Shown here piece after piece: positions 26,164 through 36,001 of a DNA stretch of 64,000 bases (within the stretch, counting starts at the first letter, position 1; each line of letters opens with the position of its first letter). Position numbers and translations under genes: made by a program. The notes below the pieces were generated by a model. The model saw only the letters and a program-made list of their open reading frames with translations, had not been told where the DNA came from and did not search any database. The stretch comes from Nitrospira sp. (lineage in GTDB: Bacteria > Nitrospirota > Nitrospiria > Nitrospirales > Nitrospiraceae), in the NCBI GenBank assembly GCA_029194535.1, contig JARFXR010000001.1, forward strand, positions 124,001 through 188,000, written 5' to 3'.

Positions 26164-26460
26164 ATGAGCATAGCCATCCTGGAAGCGGAAGAGGCGGTCC
26201 TGAACATGCTTCACCGGTACGAGGTCCTCGAGCTGGAGGACCTGATCATCAGCCGACCGGATTTCAGTTGGGCGCAATTGTTTCTCGCCGTCGACCGTCT
26301 CAGTCGAACGAACGTCATCGCGCTTTCCCGATCCGGGCTGACCTATCATCTACGGCTCCTCCCCCACGGCAATCGTCTCGGCAGACTGCGGGGCGATGAA
26401 GAACCGGCCGCCCGCCGAGTTTGGGAAGCGGACGCATGCGGGATTGACACTCCCGTTTAA
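26164..26460 (+). CDS. Small winged-helix-like protein, unknown
   Basis: 98 residues. AAAGGAG lies nine bases before ATG 26164, a strong start. The body (about residues 5-65) has the helix-helix-strand rhythm of a small winged helix: E-E-A-V-L-N-M-L-H-R-Y, then D-L-I-I-S-R-P-D-F-S-W-A-Q-L-F-L-A-V-D-R-L-S-R and a wing-like I-A-L-S-R-S-G-L-T-Y-H-L-R. The tail is polar. I do not recognise a named family; DNA binding is inference from this pattern only. It follows the two-component genes but with its own ribosome site. Confidence 0.55.
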   Translation: MSIAILEAEEAVLNMLHRYEVLELEDLIISRPDFSWAQLFLAVDRLSRTNVIALSRSGLTYHLRLLPHGNRLGRLRGDEEPAARRVWEADACGIDTPV

Positions 26461-26778
26461 GGTCGCGGCAGCGAAGGAACGTCCGAGAGCAGGAGGCGCG
26501 TTCTTCTCCACAGAGCCTCCTGTCGGCTACATGCATCGCCAAAACTGTTGACTGACGGGAATCCGGCCTGACTGAGCAGTCTGTCCTCACGCCCTGCCCG
26601 CCGCAGTTGTTCTGTCTTACCCTGCCATGCTCAGTCGTAGGAAATGTCCTACGTCTGGATTGCTGCATATCCGGTAGCGGATTCCGGCGTTGTCCGAGTG
26701 ACCGCCATGACGATGTCGTGTTTACTGCTCACTCATGCATGCACGATCACAACGGAGAGCCAAGAAAAGGAGGACTCC
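26461..26778. other. Intergenic, no gene seen
   Basis: About 318 bases with no convincing frame or repeat. A strong ribosome site near its end (aaaaggagg) belongs to the next gene. Confidence 0.3.
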
Positions 26779-27549
26779 ATGACCCCTCTTTCTCCGTCGC
26801 AGGTGATACGGACACACGACCACTCTTTGTCGCTCTTGATGGGCATTCTGATGGCCATTCCCTTGGCGGCGCTGGACTTCGTTCCGACGGTCGGCGACAG
26901 AAACGCGGTGGCGGCAGCCGACTGTGCTGCCGCAGGGCCGACTGACCGAACGCCGACTCTTGACCTTTCGACCTGGAGCAGCCTCTCTCCGCGGAATCTT
27001 CCAGACGCCATCTCGGGACAGGACGGTCGCCAACGGCTCCCGGGGTCTTCAACTTGTGCGCCGGCACCGTCTCTTGCCGATAGTCTGGCCGCCCGTGCAC
27101 GTATGCGGAATCAGGGAATCGCCACGATCGGTGCCGCCGCGGGACAAGGCACTCGCACCGGCACCACAGTCAATCGTGCCTCGACAACGGACAGCAGAAC
27201 GATGCGGACGAAGCCTCTCGCGCCAACCGTCAAGATTGGTGTTCCCCCTCACAGAGGGAAATCCCAGACCTTCAGGGCACGGACGACGCCGAGTGAAATC
27301 CAAGCTGAGCCAGGCAAGAGACCGGGCGCCGTCATCGGACCGAGAGATGAACACAGTACGAGTCAGCCGACCGTCGAGAACCTGTTCCCGCCCGCACCCG
27401 TCGCCGGGTCGAGAGGTGAGTCCGTTGAGCGTTCGAACCCCCTTCGCACTGTTCTGCCACAGCCTGGTTACGACGGCGAGTCCGACCGCATGAATTCGAC
27501 GACGACGCTGGCGCTGCACGGCGGAGAATGTGCCTATGGATGCCCGTAA
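26779..27549 (+). CDS. Low-complexity protein, possibly a decayed TolC-like channel
   Basis: 256 residues from ATG 26779, which has an excellent ribosome site (AAAAGGAGG, seven bases away). A hydrophobic stretch G-I-L-M-A-I-P-L-A-A-L near residue 25 could be a signal peptide, but the rest is Thr/Arg/Pro/Ala-rich with no fold I recognise. S-L-A-D-S-L-A-A-R-A-R-M-R-N-Q-G-I is reminiscent of the N-terminus of outer-membrane efflux proteins (S-L-x-D-A-(L/I)-x-x-A-L-x-x-N), and it stands exactly where the TolC partner of the following RND genes would be. The remainder does not continue that similarity. It may be a frame-scrambled remnant; expression unknown. Confidence 0.35.
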   Translation: MTPLSPSQVIRTHDHSLSLLMGILMAIPLAALDFVPTVGDRNAVAAADCAAAGPTDRTPTLDLSTWSSLSPRNLPDAISGQDGRQRLPGSSTCAPAPSLADSLAARARMRNQGIATIGAAAGQGTRTGTTVNRASTTDSRTMRTKPLAPTVKIGVPPHRGKSQTFRARTTPSEIQAEPGKRPGAVIGPRDEHSTSQPTVENLFPPAPVAGSRGESVERSNPLRTVLPQPGYDGESDRMNSTTTLALHGGECAYGCP

Positions 27550-27797
27550 GTGCGTGCGGGCCTTGACCAACGAGGAGCCGGCTCGTCTTCCAGTTTCATC
27601 GACCCCCGGTGACACTTGTCAGGAACAACCATGATGCTCCTGTAAACCCAGGCTGTATCGCATACCAAACGACGGAATCGCCTCATTCTTGCCGGACACT
27701 CTCGCCTGTCGCCTTTCACCACTCAAGCGAAGCCTGACCGTGGCAAATAGCCACGGGAATCGTCTGTTTGCCTGCAAATCCACGGGCTTGGACAGGC

Positions 27798-29078
27798 ATG
27801 TCTCGTGCTGATATTCGGGGCGAGAGTATACGAACGAGCAGCAGACTTCCTGGCTGGGATGATGTCCCGTTGGATCGGCGAATTCACAGACGGTTCGGTC
27901 GCCGTTCGCGCCTCGCGCTGGCAGTGTTCGGCATCGCGCTCTGCCTTGTGGCATGCGGGAATGAGGCGCAAGACGGCTCCTCGGTCACGACGGCGACATC
28001 ACGATCACCCCGGGCGCCCGTCGGCCTCATGAGCTTGACCGCGGACGAACTGGCGAGAACCACCATTGAGGTTGCGCCGGTCGCGCGCGGATCTGTCCGT
28101 GTGTCCCGCGAGTTTCCCGCGGTTATTCAGCCCAACGAAAACGAATTGGCCGAAGTGACGACGCTGATCCGCGGGCGCGTCGTCAAGGTGCACGTGGACA
28201 TCGGTGCGGATGTCAAGAAGGGCGATCTCCTCGCGCTGTTGCACAGCACCGACCTCGGATTGGCGGAGGGGGCGTACCTGAAGGCGGAGGCCCATTTGTA
28301 TGAAGCGGACCTGGCGTACCAGCGAGCGAAGGAACTGCACGAAGCCCGGGCGGTGAGTCTGGCGGAGTTACAGCGCCGGGAGGCGGCGCTGCGGACCGCG
28401 CGCGCCGAAGTCCGTGAATCTCAAAACCGGCTCGAACTGCTCGGCGTCTCGCGATTGGAGATTGAGCGGCTGGATCGCGAGCATACCATCAAAGCCGATG
28501 TACCGCTGCGCGCGCCGTTCGACGGACGCGTGATCATGCGCAACATCACACGTGGCGAGGTCGTCGAAACCAATCAGAAATTCTTCACTGTGGCCGATCT
28601 GTCGGAGGTGTGGGTCACCGCCGCGATTCCGGAAAAAGACGTCGAGTACATCCAAAAAGGCCAGAGTGTAGACATCGTAGCTGCGGCCTATCCTCATGCC
28701 CTTTTCAGCGGCACCGTGACCTACGTAGGAGATGTACTGGACCCGGCCACCAGGACTCTGCGGGTCAGGGTCACGGCGTCCAACCCCGACAAGCGCCTGA
28801 AACCGGAGATGTTCGCCCTCGTGCGGGTCTATGCCGCTCCCGATCCCGACCTGCTGACGATTCCGTTGTCGGCCATCCAGAACGGTCCTGCCGGGACCAT
28901 GGTCTTTATCCGGCACAGCGCTTCAGAGTTCGAAGCCAGAACGGTTCGGCTCGGCGGAGAGTATGGAGAGGTCGTGGCCGTGCTCGGCGGTCTGCAGGCC
29001 GGCGAACCGGTGGTGACCAAAGGATCGTTTGCGCTCAAGTCCGAGATGGAGCGGCACAAGATCGAGCCGGCGCTATGA
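27798..29078 (+). CDS. HME-RND efflux periplasmic adaptor lipoprotein (CusB/CzcB-like)
   Basis: About 426 residues. The signal peptide ends in a lipobox, C-L-V-A-C-G, so the mature protein is tethered by Cys53. Then come the membrane-proximal strands, a lipoyl half (G-R-V-V-K-V-H-V-D-I-G-A-D-V-K-K-G-D-L-L), a helical hairpin of about 70 residues (A-E-A-H-L-Y-E-A-D-L-A-Y-Q-R), the second lipoyl half (A-P-F-D-G-R-V-I), and a beta-barrel with Y-V-G-D-V-L-D-P-A-T-R-T-L-R-V-R. This is the membrane-fusion-protein order. It bridges pump and outer-membrane channel. TTG 27768 is a possible longer start. The stop overlaps the pump gene ATG. Confidence 0.9.
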   Translation: MSRADIRGESIRTSSRLPGWDDVPLDRRIHRRFGRRSRLALAVFGIALCLVACGNEAQDGSSVTTATSRSPRAPVGLMSLTADELARTTIEVAPVARGSVRVSREFPAVIQPNENELAEVTTLIRGRVVKVHVDIGADVKKGDLLALLHSTDLGLAEGAYLKAEAHLYEADLAYQRAKELHEARAVSLAELQRREAALRTARAEVRESQNRLELLGVSRLEIERLDREHTIKADVPLRAPFDGRVIMRNITRGEVVETNQKFFTVADLSEVWVTAAIPEKDVEYIQKGQSVDIVAAAYPHALFSGTVTYVGDVLDPATRTLRVRVTASNPDKRLKPEMFALVRVYAAPDPDLLTIPLSAIQNGPAGTMVFIRHSASEFEARTVRLGGEYGEVVAVLGGLQAGEPVVTKGSFALKSEMERHKIEPAL

Positions 29079-32000
29079 TCGGATCTCTAGTGGAGTTTTC
29101 GCTCCGTCAGCGGATTCTGGTGCTGGGCCTCGCTTGTTTGCTTTCCGTCGCCGGCGTCTTCGCCTTTCACTCCGTTCCGATTGACGCCTACCCCGACGTC
29201 ACGAACGTCCAGGTCCAGATCCTCGCGGAAGCGGGCGGCCTGTCGCCGGTCGAAATCGAGCGGTTCATTACCTACCCGTTGGAACTGCAGATGACCGGTC
29301 TGCCGGGTCTCGCCGAAATTCGGTCCCTGTCCAAGTTCGGCCTCGCCCAGGTGACGGTCGTCTTTCAGGACGACGTCGATGTGTATTTTGCGCGCCAGTT
29401 GGTCCTCGAGCGGATGATGGCGGCCAAAGAGCGTCTGCCCCAGGGTATCGAGCCGGTAATGGCGCCGGTCAGCACGGGACTCGGGGAAATTTACCAGTAC
29501 TACCTGGAAGGACCGCACGCGCACGAGACCGATCCCGCCACGGTGGAAGCAGAATTGACCGAGCAGCGGACGCTTCAAGATTGGGTGCTGCGCCCGCTGT
29601 TCAAGAGCGTGCCGGGCGTCATCGACGTCAACGGGCTCGGGGGATTCGTCAAGCAGTACCAAATCCTGGTCGATCCTTTGAAACTGAGGAAATACGACCT
29701 GACATTGAGCGACATCTTCGATGCGGTGGCGAGGAACAATGCCAACGCCGGCGGCAATATCCTGGAGCGTCACGCCGAACGCTCCATCGTGCGCGGACTC
29801 GGCCTGATCAAGACGGTGAGCGATATCGAGTCCATCATCGTCAAGGAGTCGCATGGCACGCCGGTCTTCGTGAGGGATCTCGCCGAGGTGCAGATCGGCC
29901 ATGCGGTGCGTCACGGCGCCGCCGTGCTCAACGGCGAACGCGAAGTGGTTACCGGCACCATCCTCATGCTCCGCGGGGGCAATGCACGGCAGGTCGTCGA
30001 GGCCGTCTCCGGAAAGGTGGAAGAACTTCACCGGCAGCACCTGCTTCCTCCTCAGACGAAACTGGTGCCGTTCTACGACCGCATCGAACTGGTGACGGCC
30101 GCGGTCAATACGGTGAGGGATGCCTTGATCGAGGGGATTCTCCTCGTGATTCTGGTCTTTATTTTCTTTCTGGGCCATGCGCGAAGCGCGGCGATCGTGA
30201 CCGTCACGCTGCTCGTGACGCCGCTGGTGACATTCATCGCCATGGAACGCCTGGGTCTCTCGGCCAATCTCATGACGCTCGGCGGCCTGGCCATCGCCAT
30301 CGGCGAGATTGCAGACGGCTCGCTGGTCGTCGTGGAAAACGTCTTCCGTCATCTCAGCGACCATCGTGACAGCGGGCGCGGCAAGCTGGACGTGATCCTC
30401 AAGGCGACAAAAGAAGTCGGACGCCCGATCTTGTTCGGCATTCTCATCATCAGCGTCGTCTTCCTGCCGCTCATGACGCTTCACGGCATGGAAGGCAAGA
30501 TGTTCGCACCCCTGGCCTACACGCTGGTCATCGCCCTCTTGTTGTCGGTCGTGGTGACGCTGACGCTCTCGCCGGTCCTGGCGTCGTTGATGCTCCGAGG
30601 CGACCATCCCGAGGAAACGCGCCTGACCCGTTGGATGAAGCGTCGATACCAGCCGGTCTTGCAGTGGTCGCTCCGGCGCCGCGGACCGGTGCTGATCGGC
30701 TCGGCGGCGTTCGTGCTGCTCAGCCTGCTCCTCGTGCCGCACATCGGACGGGAATTCATTCCGATCCTGGAAGAAGGCGCCTTGACGCCGCAGATCGTCC
30801 GGCTGCCCAGCGTCTCCCTTCCAGAATCCATCGAGATGGAAAAGCAGGCCCACAAGGCGATACTCGAGTTCCCGGAGGTCCGCACGGCCGTGAGCAAGAT
30901 CGGACGGCCCGATATCGCGGTCGGCCCTGAGGAACCGAACGAGAGCGACCCGATCGTGTCTCTGCGGGAGCGCAGCACCTGGACCACGGCGACGTCGCAA
31001 CCGGAGTTGACGGACGCGATCAGACGGAAATTGGGGGAGATACCCGGGATCTCTGTGCTCATGAGCCAGCCGATCCAGGAGCGGGTCGACGAACTGATTT
31101 CCGGCATCCGGACCGAGTGCGCGATCAAGCTGTTCGGACCGGATCTGGACGTACTCCACCAGAAGGCGGAAGAGATCGCAGCCGCGATGCAGACGATCCG
31201 GGGCGTCAAGGACGTGAAGGTCGAACAGATCGCCGGACAGCCCTATCTGACCATCGACATCGATCGACAGAAGATCGCCCGCCACGGCATCAATGTGGCC
31301 GATGTCCAAGAGCTTGTCGAGACGGCGATCGGCGGGAAGCGCGCCACGGAGGTCTATGAAGGCGAGCGGCGATTTCAGTTGGTCCTGCGGTTCCCCGAAT
31401 CGGCGCGCAACAGCGTGGGAACCATCGGAGACATCCGTGTCAAAGCGGCCTCCGGCGCCCTGATCCCCATGCACGATCTGGCGACCATCGAGATGCGGGA
31501 AGGCCCCCTTCGGATCAGCCGGCAGGAAGTCAAGCGCCGAATTTACATTGGATTCAACGTCGTGGGCCGGGACATCGGCGGGGTGGTGGATGAAGGCCGC
31601 AAGCGTCTCGCGGAGTCGGTTCACCTGCCGGCCGGGTATGCCGTCACGTGGGGAGGCGCGTTTGAAAACATGGAGCGCGCCAACGCGCGCTTGCTGATCG
31701 TCGTCCCGGTCACGCTCGGACTGGTGTTCTTCCTGCTCTTTTGGGCGTTCCATTCGTTCCGGTATGCGCTGCTGATCATCCTGAATCTGCCCTTTGCCTT
31801 GATCGGCGGAATCGTGTCACTGTGGCTCAGCGGCCAGTACCTGAGCGTGCCGGCGTCCGTCGGGTTCATTGAATTGTTCGGTCTCGCTGTGGGGAACGGC
31901 ATCGTCCTGGTGTCCTATATCAACCAGCTTCGCCAGGAAGGCACGCCCAGGGAAAAGGCCATCGTGATCGGTTGCACGTTGCGGCTCCGTCCCGTCGTCA

Positions 32001-32203
32001 TGACGATGATGACGACGCTGCTCGGTCTGCTGCCGCTCGCGCTCGCACAGGGCATCGGCGCGGAAGTGCAGCGGCCGCTCGCCACGGTGGTCATCGGAGG
32101 GCTGTTCACCTCCACGGTTCTGACGTTGATCGTGCTGCCCGCTCTGTACCACCGGTTTGCGGAAGCGGAATTGACCGCCGGACAGACGCCCGACTGGGTG
32201 TAG
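29075..32203 (+). CDS. HME-RND heavy-metal efflux pump (CusA/CzcA family)
   Basis: 1042 residues, the full length of an RND pump with 12 membrane helices and two large periplasmic loops. N-terminal P-I-D-A-Y-P-D-V-T-N-V-Q-V is the HME signature. In TM4 the proton-relay triad positions read A408, D414, E421 (G-E-I-A-D-G-S-L-V-V-V-E-N), the pattern of CusA-type monovalent (Cu/Ag) pumps rather than the D-D-E of Co/Zn/Cd pumps. The periplasmic loop carries G-R-P-D-I-A-V-G-P-E-E-P-N and V-E-Q-I-A-G-Q-P as usual. ATGA overlap with the adaptor gene shows coupling. No outer-membrane channel gene is intact next to it. Confidence 0.93.
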   Translation: MIGSLVEFSLRQRILVLGLACLLSVAGVFAFHSVPIDAYPDVTNVQVQILAEAGGLSPVEIERFITYPLELQMTGLPGLAEIRSLSKFGLAQVTVVFQDDVDVYFARQLVLERMMAAKERLPQGIEPVMAPVSTGLGEIYQYYLEGPHAHETDPATVEAELTEQRTLQDWVLRPLFKSVPGVIDVNGLGGFVKQYQILVDPLKLRKYDLTLSDIFDAVARNNANAGGNILERHAERSIVRGLGLIKTVSDIESIIVKESHGTPVFVRDLAEVQIGHAVRHGAAVLNGEREVVTGTILMLRGGNARQVVEAVSGKVEELHRQHLLPPQTKLVPFYDRIELVTAAVNTVRDALIEGILLVILVFIFFLGHARSAAIVTVTLLVTPLVTFIAMERLGLSANLMTLGGLAIAIGEIADGSLVVVENVFRHLSDHRDSGRGKLDVILKATKEVGRPILFGILIISVVFLPLMTLHGMEGKMFAPLAYTLVIALLLSVVVTLTLSPVLASLMLRGDHPEETRLTRWMKRRYQPVLQWSLRRRGPVLIGSAAFVLLSLLLVPHIGREFIPILEEGALTPQIVRLPSVSLPESIEMEKQAHKAILEFPEVRTAVSKIGRPDIAVGPEEPNESDPIVSLRERSTWTTATSQPELTDAIRRKLGEIPGISVLMSQPIQERVDELISGIRTECAIKLFGPDLDVLHQKAEEIAAAMQTIRGVKDVKVEQIAGQPYLTIDIDRQKIARHGINVADVQELVETAIGGKRATEVYEGERRFQLVLRFPESARNSVGTIGDIRVKAASGALIPMHDLATIEMREGPLRISRQEVKRRIYIGFNVVGRDIGGVVDEGRKRLAESVHLPAGYAVTWGGAFENMERANARLLIVVPVTLGLVFFLLFWAFHSFRYALLIILNLPFALIGGIVSLWLSGQYLSVPASVGFIELFGLAVGNGIVLVSYINQLRQEGTPREKAIVIGCTLRLRPVVMTMMTTLLGLLPLALAQGIGAEVQRPLATVVIGGLFTSTVLTLIVLPALYHRFAEAELTAGQTPDWV

Positions 32204-32312
32204 GACGGGGCAGCATCGGAAGGAATGGGCAGCTTCTGTTGTTCTCGTCGCGCGCTTTCTGTGGTTTGCGATGGACATTTCTCGGCGCTATGTCGCCTCC
32301 GTAACCGCCAAT

Positions 32313-32337
32313 CCCTTCCAGCCGCAGGCTGGAGGGG
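32313..32337 (+). terminator. Hairpin after the RND operon
   Basis: CCCTTCCAGCC, loop GCA, GGCTGGAGGGG: an 11-base stem with one G-T pair. No U-tract follows, so it is either a weak or Rho-assisted terminator or another structured element. It is in the 206-base gap before the P-type ATPase. Confidence 0.45.
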
Positions 32338-32409
32338 TAAACAAATAGCGGAGAAAACTAGCGAGAGCAGTTGAGGACCACCGACCCCGCCAGCAAGAGA
32401 GAAACCGGC

Positions 32410-35229
32410 ATGGCCGAGTCGGACCGGACAACCCCGCCGCCCGAACGCTGGCACGCCAGGCCGGTTGAAGAACTGGCCGCGGAGCTTCGAGCGGATCTTG
32501 ACGCCGGCCTTGCCGAGGATGAGGTACAGCGAAGACGGGAGCAGTCCGGATGGAACGAACTGCCTGAGGCGCCGCCGGTTTCCTGGCTGAACCTGCTCCG
32601 TTCCCAATTCACCAGCATCATCATCTGGGTGTTGATCGGCGCGGCCGCCGTGTCCGGCTTCCTGGAGGACTGGCTGGATGCCGCCGCCATCCTGGCCATC
32701 ATCGCGCTGAACGGCCTCCTGGGCTTCGTGCAGGAGTTCCGGGCGGAACGGTCGCTGGCGGCGCTGCGCAAATTGTCCGTCGCCGCGACACGCGTGAGGA
32801 GGAACGGCGCGCTGCACTCCATCCCGGCGCGTGATCTGGTTCCCGGCGACGTGATCCTACTCGAAGCGGGCGACCGCATTCCCGCCGATACCCGACTGAT
32901 CTATACCGCCAATTTCCAATCACAGGAAGCCTCCTTGACCGGCGAATCCACTCCGGTTCAAAAGAATGCCGCCTGGCTCTGCCGATCCGACGTCCCGATC
33001 GCCGACCGGACCAATATGGCGTTCATGGGAACCGCCGCCGTGTCCGGGAAGGCACGAGCTCTAGTGGTGGCCACCGGGGTGCGGACCGAACTGGGCCGCA
33101 TCTCTTCGATGATCCAGGCGGCGGAGACAGCTGAGCGGGCCGAAACACCGCTCCAGCGCCGGCTGGAGCAATTCGGCTATACGCTCATCTGGCTGGCGCT
33201 CGGGGTGGTGGCCGTCGTCTTCGTCCTGGGCTTCCTGCGGGGCGAACCGATAGTCGAGATGTTTCTGACCTCCGTAAGTCTTGCCGTGGCCGCGGTGCCG
33301 GAAGGACTGCCGACCGTCGTGACGATCACGCTGGCCCTGGGAGTCACCCGCATGGTGAAGCGGCATGCGTTGATTCGGAAGCTGCCGGCCGTCGAGACGC
33401 TGGGCTCCTCCACCGTGATCTGCACCGACAAGACCGGGACGCTGACCAAGAACGAAATGACCGTCACGCGCCTCTTCATGGACGGACGTCTGTTCGAGGT
33501 GACGGGGGAAGGGTACGAGCCGGTCGGAGACATACGAGAAGCAAGTGCTGAGTGCTGGGTGCTGGGTGCTGAGTTTTCCCGAGAGGAGACTTCTCTGGGG
33601 TCCGGCAACTCAGGACTCAGCACTCGCAACTCAGCACTGCCTGCCGGCCTCCGGCACCTCCTGAAAGCCGGTCTGCTCTGCAACGGAGCCATCCTGACGA
33701 AGGAGAACGGAACCTGGAAGATTGTCGGCGACCCGACCGAAGGCGCATTGCTCGTCGCGGCGGCCAAGGCGGGATGGCAGAAAGACGATCTCGAGCGCGA
33801 GGCGCCGTTTGAAACCGAAATCCCCTTCGATACCGAGCGCAAGATGATGAGCATCATCCGGCGCGCAGCTTCACGGCGGACTCTGTTCGCCAAAGGCGCG
33901 CCGGACGTCCTGTTGACCCGCTGTACTGCGCGCATGACGCTGGAAGGCTCCATCGAACCGTTGGACGAGCAGGGCCGTCGGGCGGTTTTGGATGCCAACG
34001 CGAGGCTCGCCCACGAAGCCTTGCGCATCCTCGCCACGGCCTACAAATCCCTCGACGACCGCGACGCCGACCGGCCGGACGGGATCGAGCGGGATCTCAT
34101 CTTTCTCGGCCTGTTTGCCATGAAAGACCCGTTGCGGCCGGAAGCGCAGGAGGCGGTCCGAGCCTGCCGGGAGGCGGGCATCAGAACGGTGATGATTACC
34201 GGAGACCACAAGGAGACCGCGTCGGCGATCGCGAAAGACTTGGGCCTTGGGGACGCGCCGGATCGGGCCCTCTCCGGCGCCGAGTTGGATGCGCTGAGCG
34301 ACGAGAAGCTGTCAGGGCTGGTAGATCGGCTGTCGGTTTATGCCCGGGTGTCCGCGGAGCACAAATTGCGCATCGTCAAAGCATGGAAGAGCCGAGGGGC
34401 GGTCGTCGCCATGACGGGCGATGGCGTGAACGACGCGCCGGCCATCAAGGCCGCCGACATCGGCGTCGCGATGGGCATCGCCGGCACCGATGTCACCAAA
34501 GAGGCCGCCGACATGGTGATCACCGACGATAACTTCGCCTCCATTGCCGCCGCCGTGGAGGAGGGCCGCGGCGTGTTCGACAACATCCGGAAGACGGTCC
34601 ATTTCCTTCTGTCGTGCAACATGAGCGAGGTCCTGGTGATGTTGTTCGCGACGCTGCTCGGCCTCCCGCTGCCGCTGTTGCCGATTCAAATTCTCTGGAT
34701 GAACCTCGTCACGGACGGCTTCCCGGCCCTCGCGCTGGCGGTGGATCCGAAGGCGCCGGATCTCATGCGCCGCCCGCCGCGCAGACCGGCGGCCCGTTTG
34801 CTGGACAGCGAGCGGCTGGCCGCCGTCGCCGGGGAGGGATTCCTTCTGGCTATCATAGCCTTGGGCGCCTTCGCCTACAGCCTCTACGTCTGGCGGCAAC
34901 CGGTCGAACAGGCGAGAACCGTGGCCTTCACCGTCATGGTGGGCGCCCAGTTGGTCCATGCCTTCAATTGCCGAAGCGACCGGTGGTCTGTGTTCCAGGT
35001 GGGCTTGTTCACCAACCGTCCGCTCATCTGGGCCTTGCTGGTCTCCCTTGCGGTGCACGTCGCCATCATCACCATCCCGGCCGCGCAGCCCATCTTCAAA
35101 GTTTCGCCCTTGCCCACGGAGGACTGGGAGCTCATGGCCGCCATGGTGCTCTTGCCGCTGGTGGTCGTGGAAGGACTCAAGGCGATCAAGCGACGCCTTC
35201 ACGTAACGACTCATTTTATGACCAATTGA
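32410..35229 (+). CDS. P-type Ca2+-class (P2A) cation ATPase with an in-frame palindromic insertion
   Basis: 939 residues. D-K-T-G-T-L-T with phosphorylated D340; P-E-G-L-P at 297-301 in TM4 supplies the ion-site glutamate of P2A pumps; T-G-E-S in the actuator domain; [14 protein letters not shown] in TM6. N-terminal cation-ATPase domain and ten membrane helices are all there, so it is a full-length Ca2+/Mn2+-class exporter. Residues about 376-411, early in the nucleotide domain, are encoded by an inverted repeat (33544-33638) and are not part of the family; the frame is kept. Start ATG 32410 has only a weak ribosome site. It follows the metal efflux operon. Confidence 0.92.
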   Translation: MAESDRTTPPPERWHARPVEELAAELRADLDAGLAEDEVQRRREQSGWNELPEAPPVSWLNLLRSQFTSIIIWVLIGAAAVSGFLEDWLDAAAILAIIALNGLLGFVQEFRAERSLAALRKLSVAATRVRRNGALHSIPARDLVPGDVILLEAGDRIPADTRLIYTANFQSQEASLTGESTPVQKNAAWLCRSDVPIADRTNMAFMGTAAVSGKARALVVATGVRTELGRISSMIQAAETAERAETPLQRRLEQFGYTLIWLALGVVAVVFVLGFLRGEPIVEMFLTSVSLAVAAVPEGLPTVVTITLALGVTRMVKRHALIRKLPAVETLGSSTVICTDKTGTLTKNEMTVTRLFMDGRLFEVTGEGYEPVGDIREASAECWVLGAEFSREETSLGSGNSGLSTRNSALPAGLRHLLKAGLLCNGAILTKENGTWKIVGDPTEGALLVAAAKAGWQKDDLEREAPFETEIPFDTERKMMSIIRRAASRRTLFAKGAPDVLLTRCTARMTLEGSIEPLDEQGRRAVLDANARLAHEALRILATAYKSLDDRDADRPDGIERDLIFLGLFAMKDPLRPEAQEAVRACREAGIRTVMITGDHKETASAIAKDLGLGDAPDRALSGAELDALSDEKLSGLVDRLSVYARVSAEHKLRIVKAWKSRGAVVAMTGDGVNDAPAIKAADIGVAMGIAGTDVTKEAADMVITDDNFASIAAAVEEGRGVFDNIRKTVHFLLSCNMSEVLVMLFATLLGLPLPLLPIQILWMNLVTDGFPALALAVDPKAPDLMRRPPRRPAARLLDSERLAAVAGEGFLLAIIALGAFAYSLYVWRQPVEQARTVAFTVMVGAQLVHAFNCRSDRWSVFQVGLFTNRPLIWALLVSLAVHVAIITIPAAQPIFKVSPLPTEDWELMAAMVLLPLVVVEGLKAIKRRLHVTTHFMTN
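33544..33638. repeat. REP-like inverted repeat inserted in frame in the P-type ATPase gene
   Basis: Left arm 33544-33574 (repeats of gtgctgagt/gtgctgggt) and right arm about 33607-33638 (aactcag/cactcgc/aactcagcact) are imperfect reverse complements, around an inner short hairpin (agaggagacttctct). The arms are built from an iterated ~8-base word. The insertion adds roughly 36 codons with no stop. Confidence 0.75.
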
Positions 35230-35454
35230 ATCTTCGCGTGACCGCTTCGGCAAGACCCTCTGCACCATGCCGCGTTTTGCAGCAGGTCGAGAGCGTCCAC
35301 TGTGGTGATTCGCGCCAGACTTGAATAGGCCGGGACAGCTTGAGGATAATTCTCCCGCCGGCGGCTCGCCTTCCCGACGGATTGCTTTCGGCGAGTCATG
35401 GCATCCATATTGATTGTGCGGAAGGCCAAGGAGACGACCAAGGAGATTTGGCAT

Positions 35455-35967
35455 ATGACGATGCGCGGCCTGTTGGTCTTGTGGGGGGTCCTCCTGGGAA
35501 CTTCGCTGGTTCTCGCCGAAGGAACGCCTGTCGCCAAGATCGCGCCGTCCGGCGACTATCTTGAGTTCGAGCAGGACGGTCGCTCGGGACCGGAGCGCCT
35601 TCCCCTGCACCGTACCGGCGGCGTCCGGTATTTCAGCGCGGGCGTTGGATTGGAGGAACGGTCCGCCTCGTATCCCGCATTTTCCTTGAAACTGGTTTTC
35701 ACGGCGGGTGGGAAACCGTTTCTTTCCGGCGTCGCGGTCACGATCACCCCGACCCGCGGCGGCAAACCGATCGTCATCCCGCGAGAACATGTGGAAGGCC
35801 CCTGGCTGTTCGTCGACGTGTCCCCCGGGCTGTACGACGTGACCGCGAGCTACGGCAACGATCTTCAACGGCTCAAGAGCGTCAAGGTCGAATCCGGCAA
35901 GCAGCGCGTGGTTCACCTGCGCTGGGCCCACGATCACGGCATCAGCATCCATGCCCCCGAAGAATGA
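35455..35967 (+). CDS. Secreted protein with an immunoglobulin-like beta domain, unknown role
   Basis: 170 residues. AAGGAG lies nine bases before ATG 35455. Residues 1-20 are a clear signal peptide (L-L-V-L-W-G-V-L-L-G-T-S-L-V-L-A). The mature part is all beta in character: F-S-L-K-L-V-F-T-A-G-G-K-P-F-L-S-G-V-A-V-T-I-T-P, then W-L-F-V-D-V-S-P-G-L-Y-D-V-T-A-S-Y, resembling carboxypeptidase-regulatory-like or transthyretin-like folds in which G-x-Y-x-(V/L)-x-A is the core strand. Likely a periplasmic protein; binding partner unknown. It is followed 34 bases later by the CBS protein. Confidence 0.65.
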   Translation: MTMRGLLVLWGVLLGTSLVLAEGTPVAKIAPSGDYLEFEQDGRSGPERLPLHRTGGVRYFSAGVGLEERSASYPAFSLKLVFTAGGKPFLSGVAVTITPTRGGKPIVIPREHVEGPWLFVDVSPGLYDVTASYGNDLQRLKSVKVESGKQRVVHLRWAHDHGISIHAPEE

Positions 35968-36001
35968 ATCATCACAACCCCGGCTGAGAGAGGAGTAGTA
36001 G

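Noticed and set aside
28610-29074. Long N-terminal extension of the RND pump frame overlapping the adaptor gene
   Set aside because: The adaptor gene is clear over these bases, the extension is Arg/Gly-rich as in wrong-frame readings, and ATG 29075 gives the usual RND N-terminus.
29087-31753. 888-residue open frame on the strand opposite the RND pump
   Set aside because: His/Arg/Asp/Gln-rich composition typical of antisense of a GC-rich gene; no motif, and the sense gene is certain.
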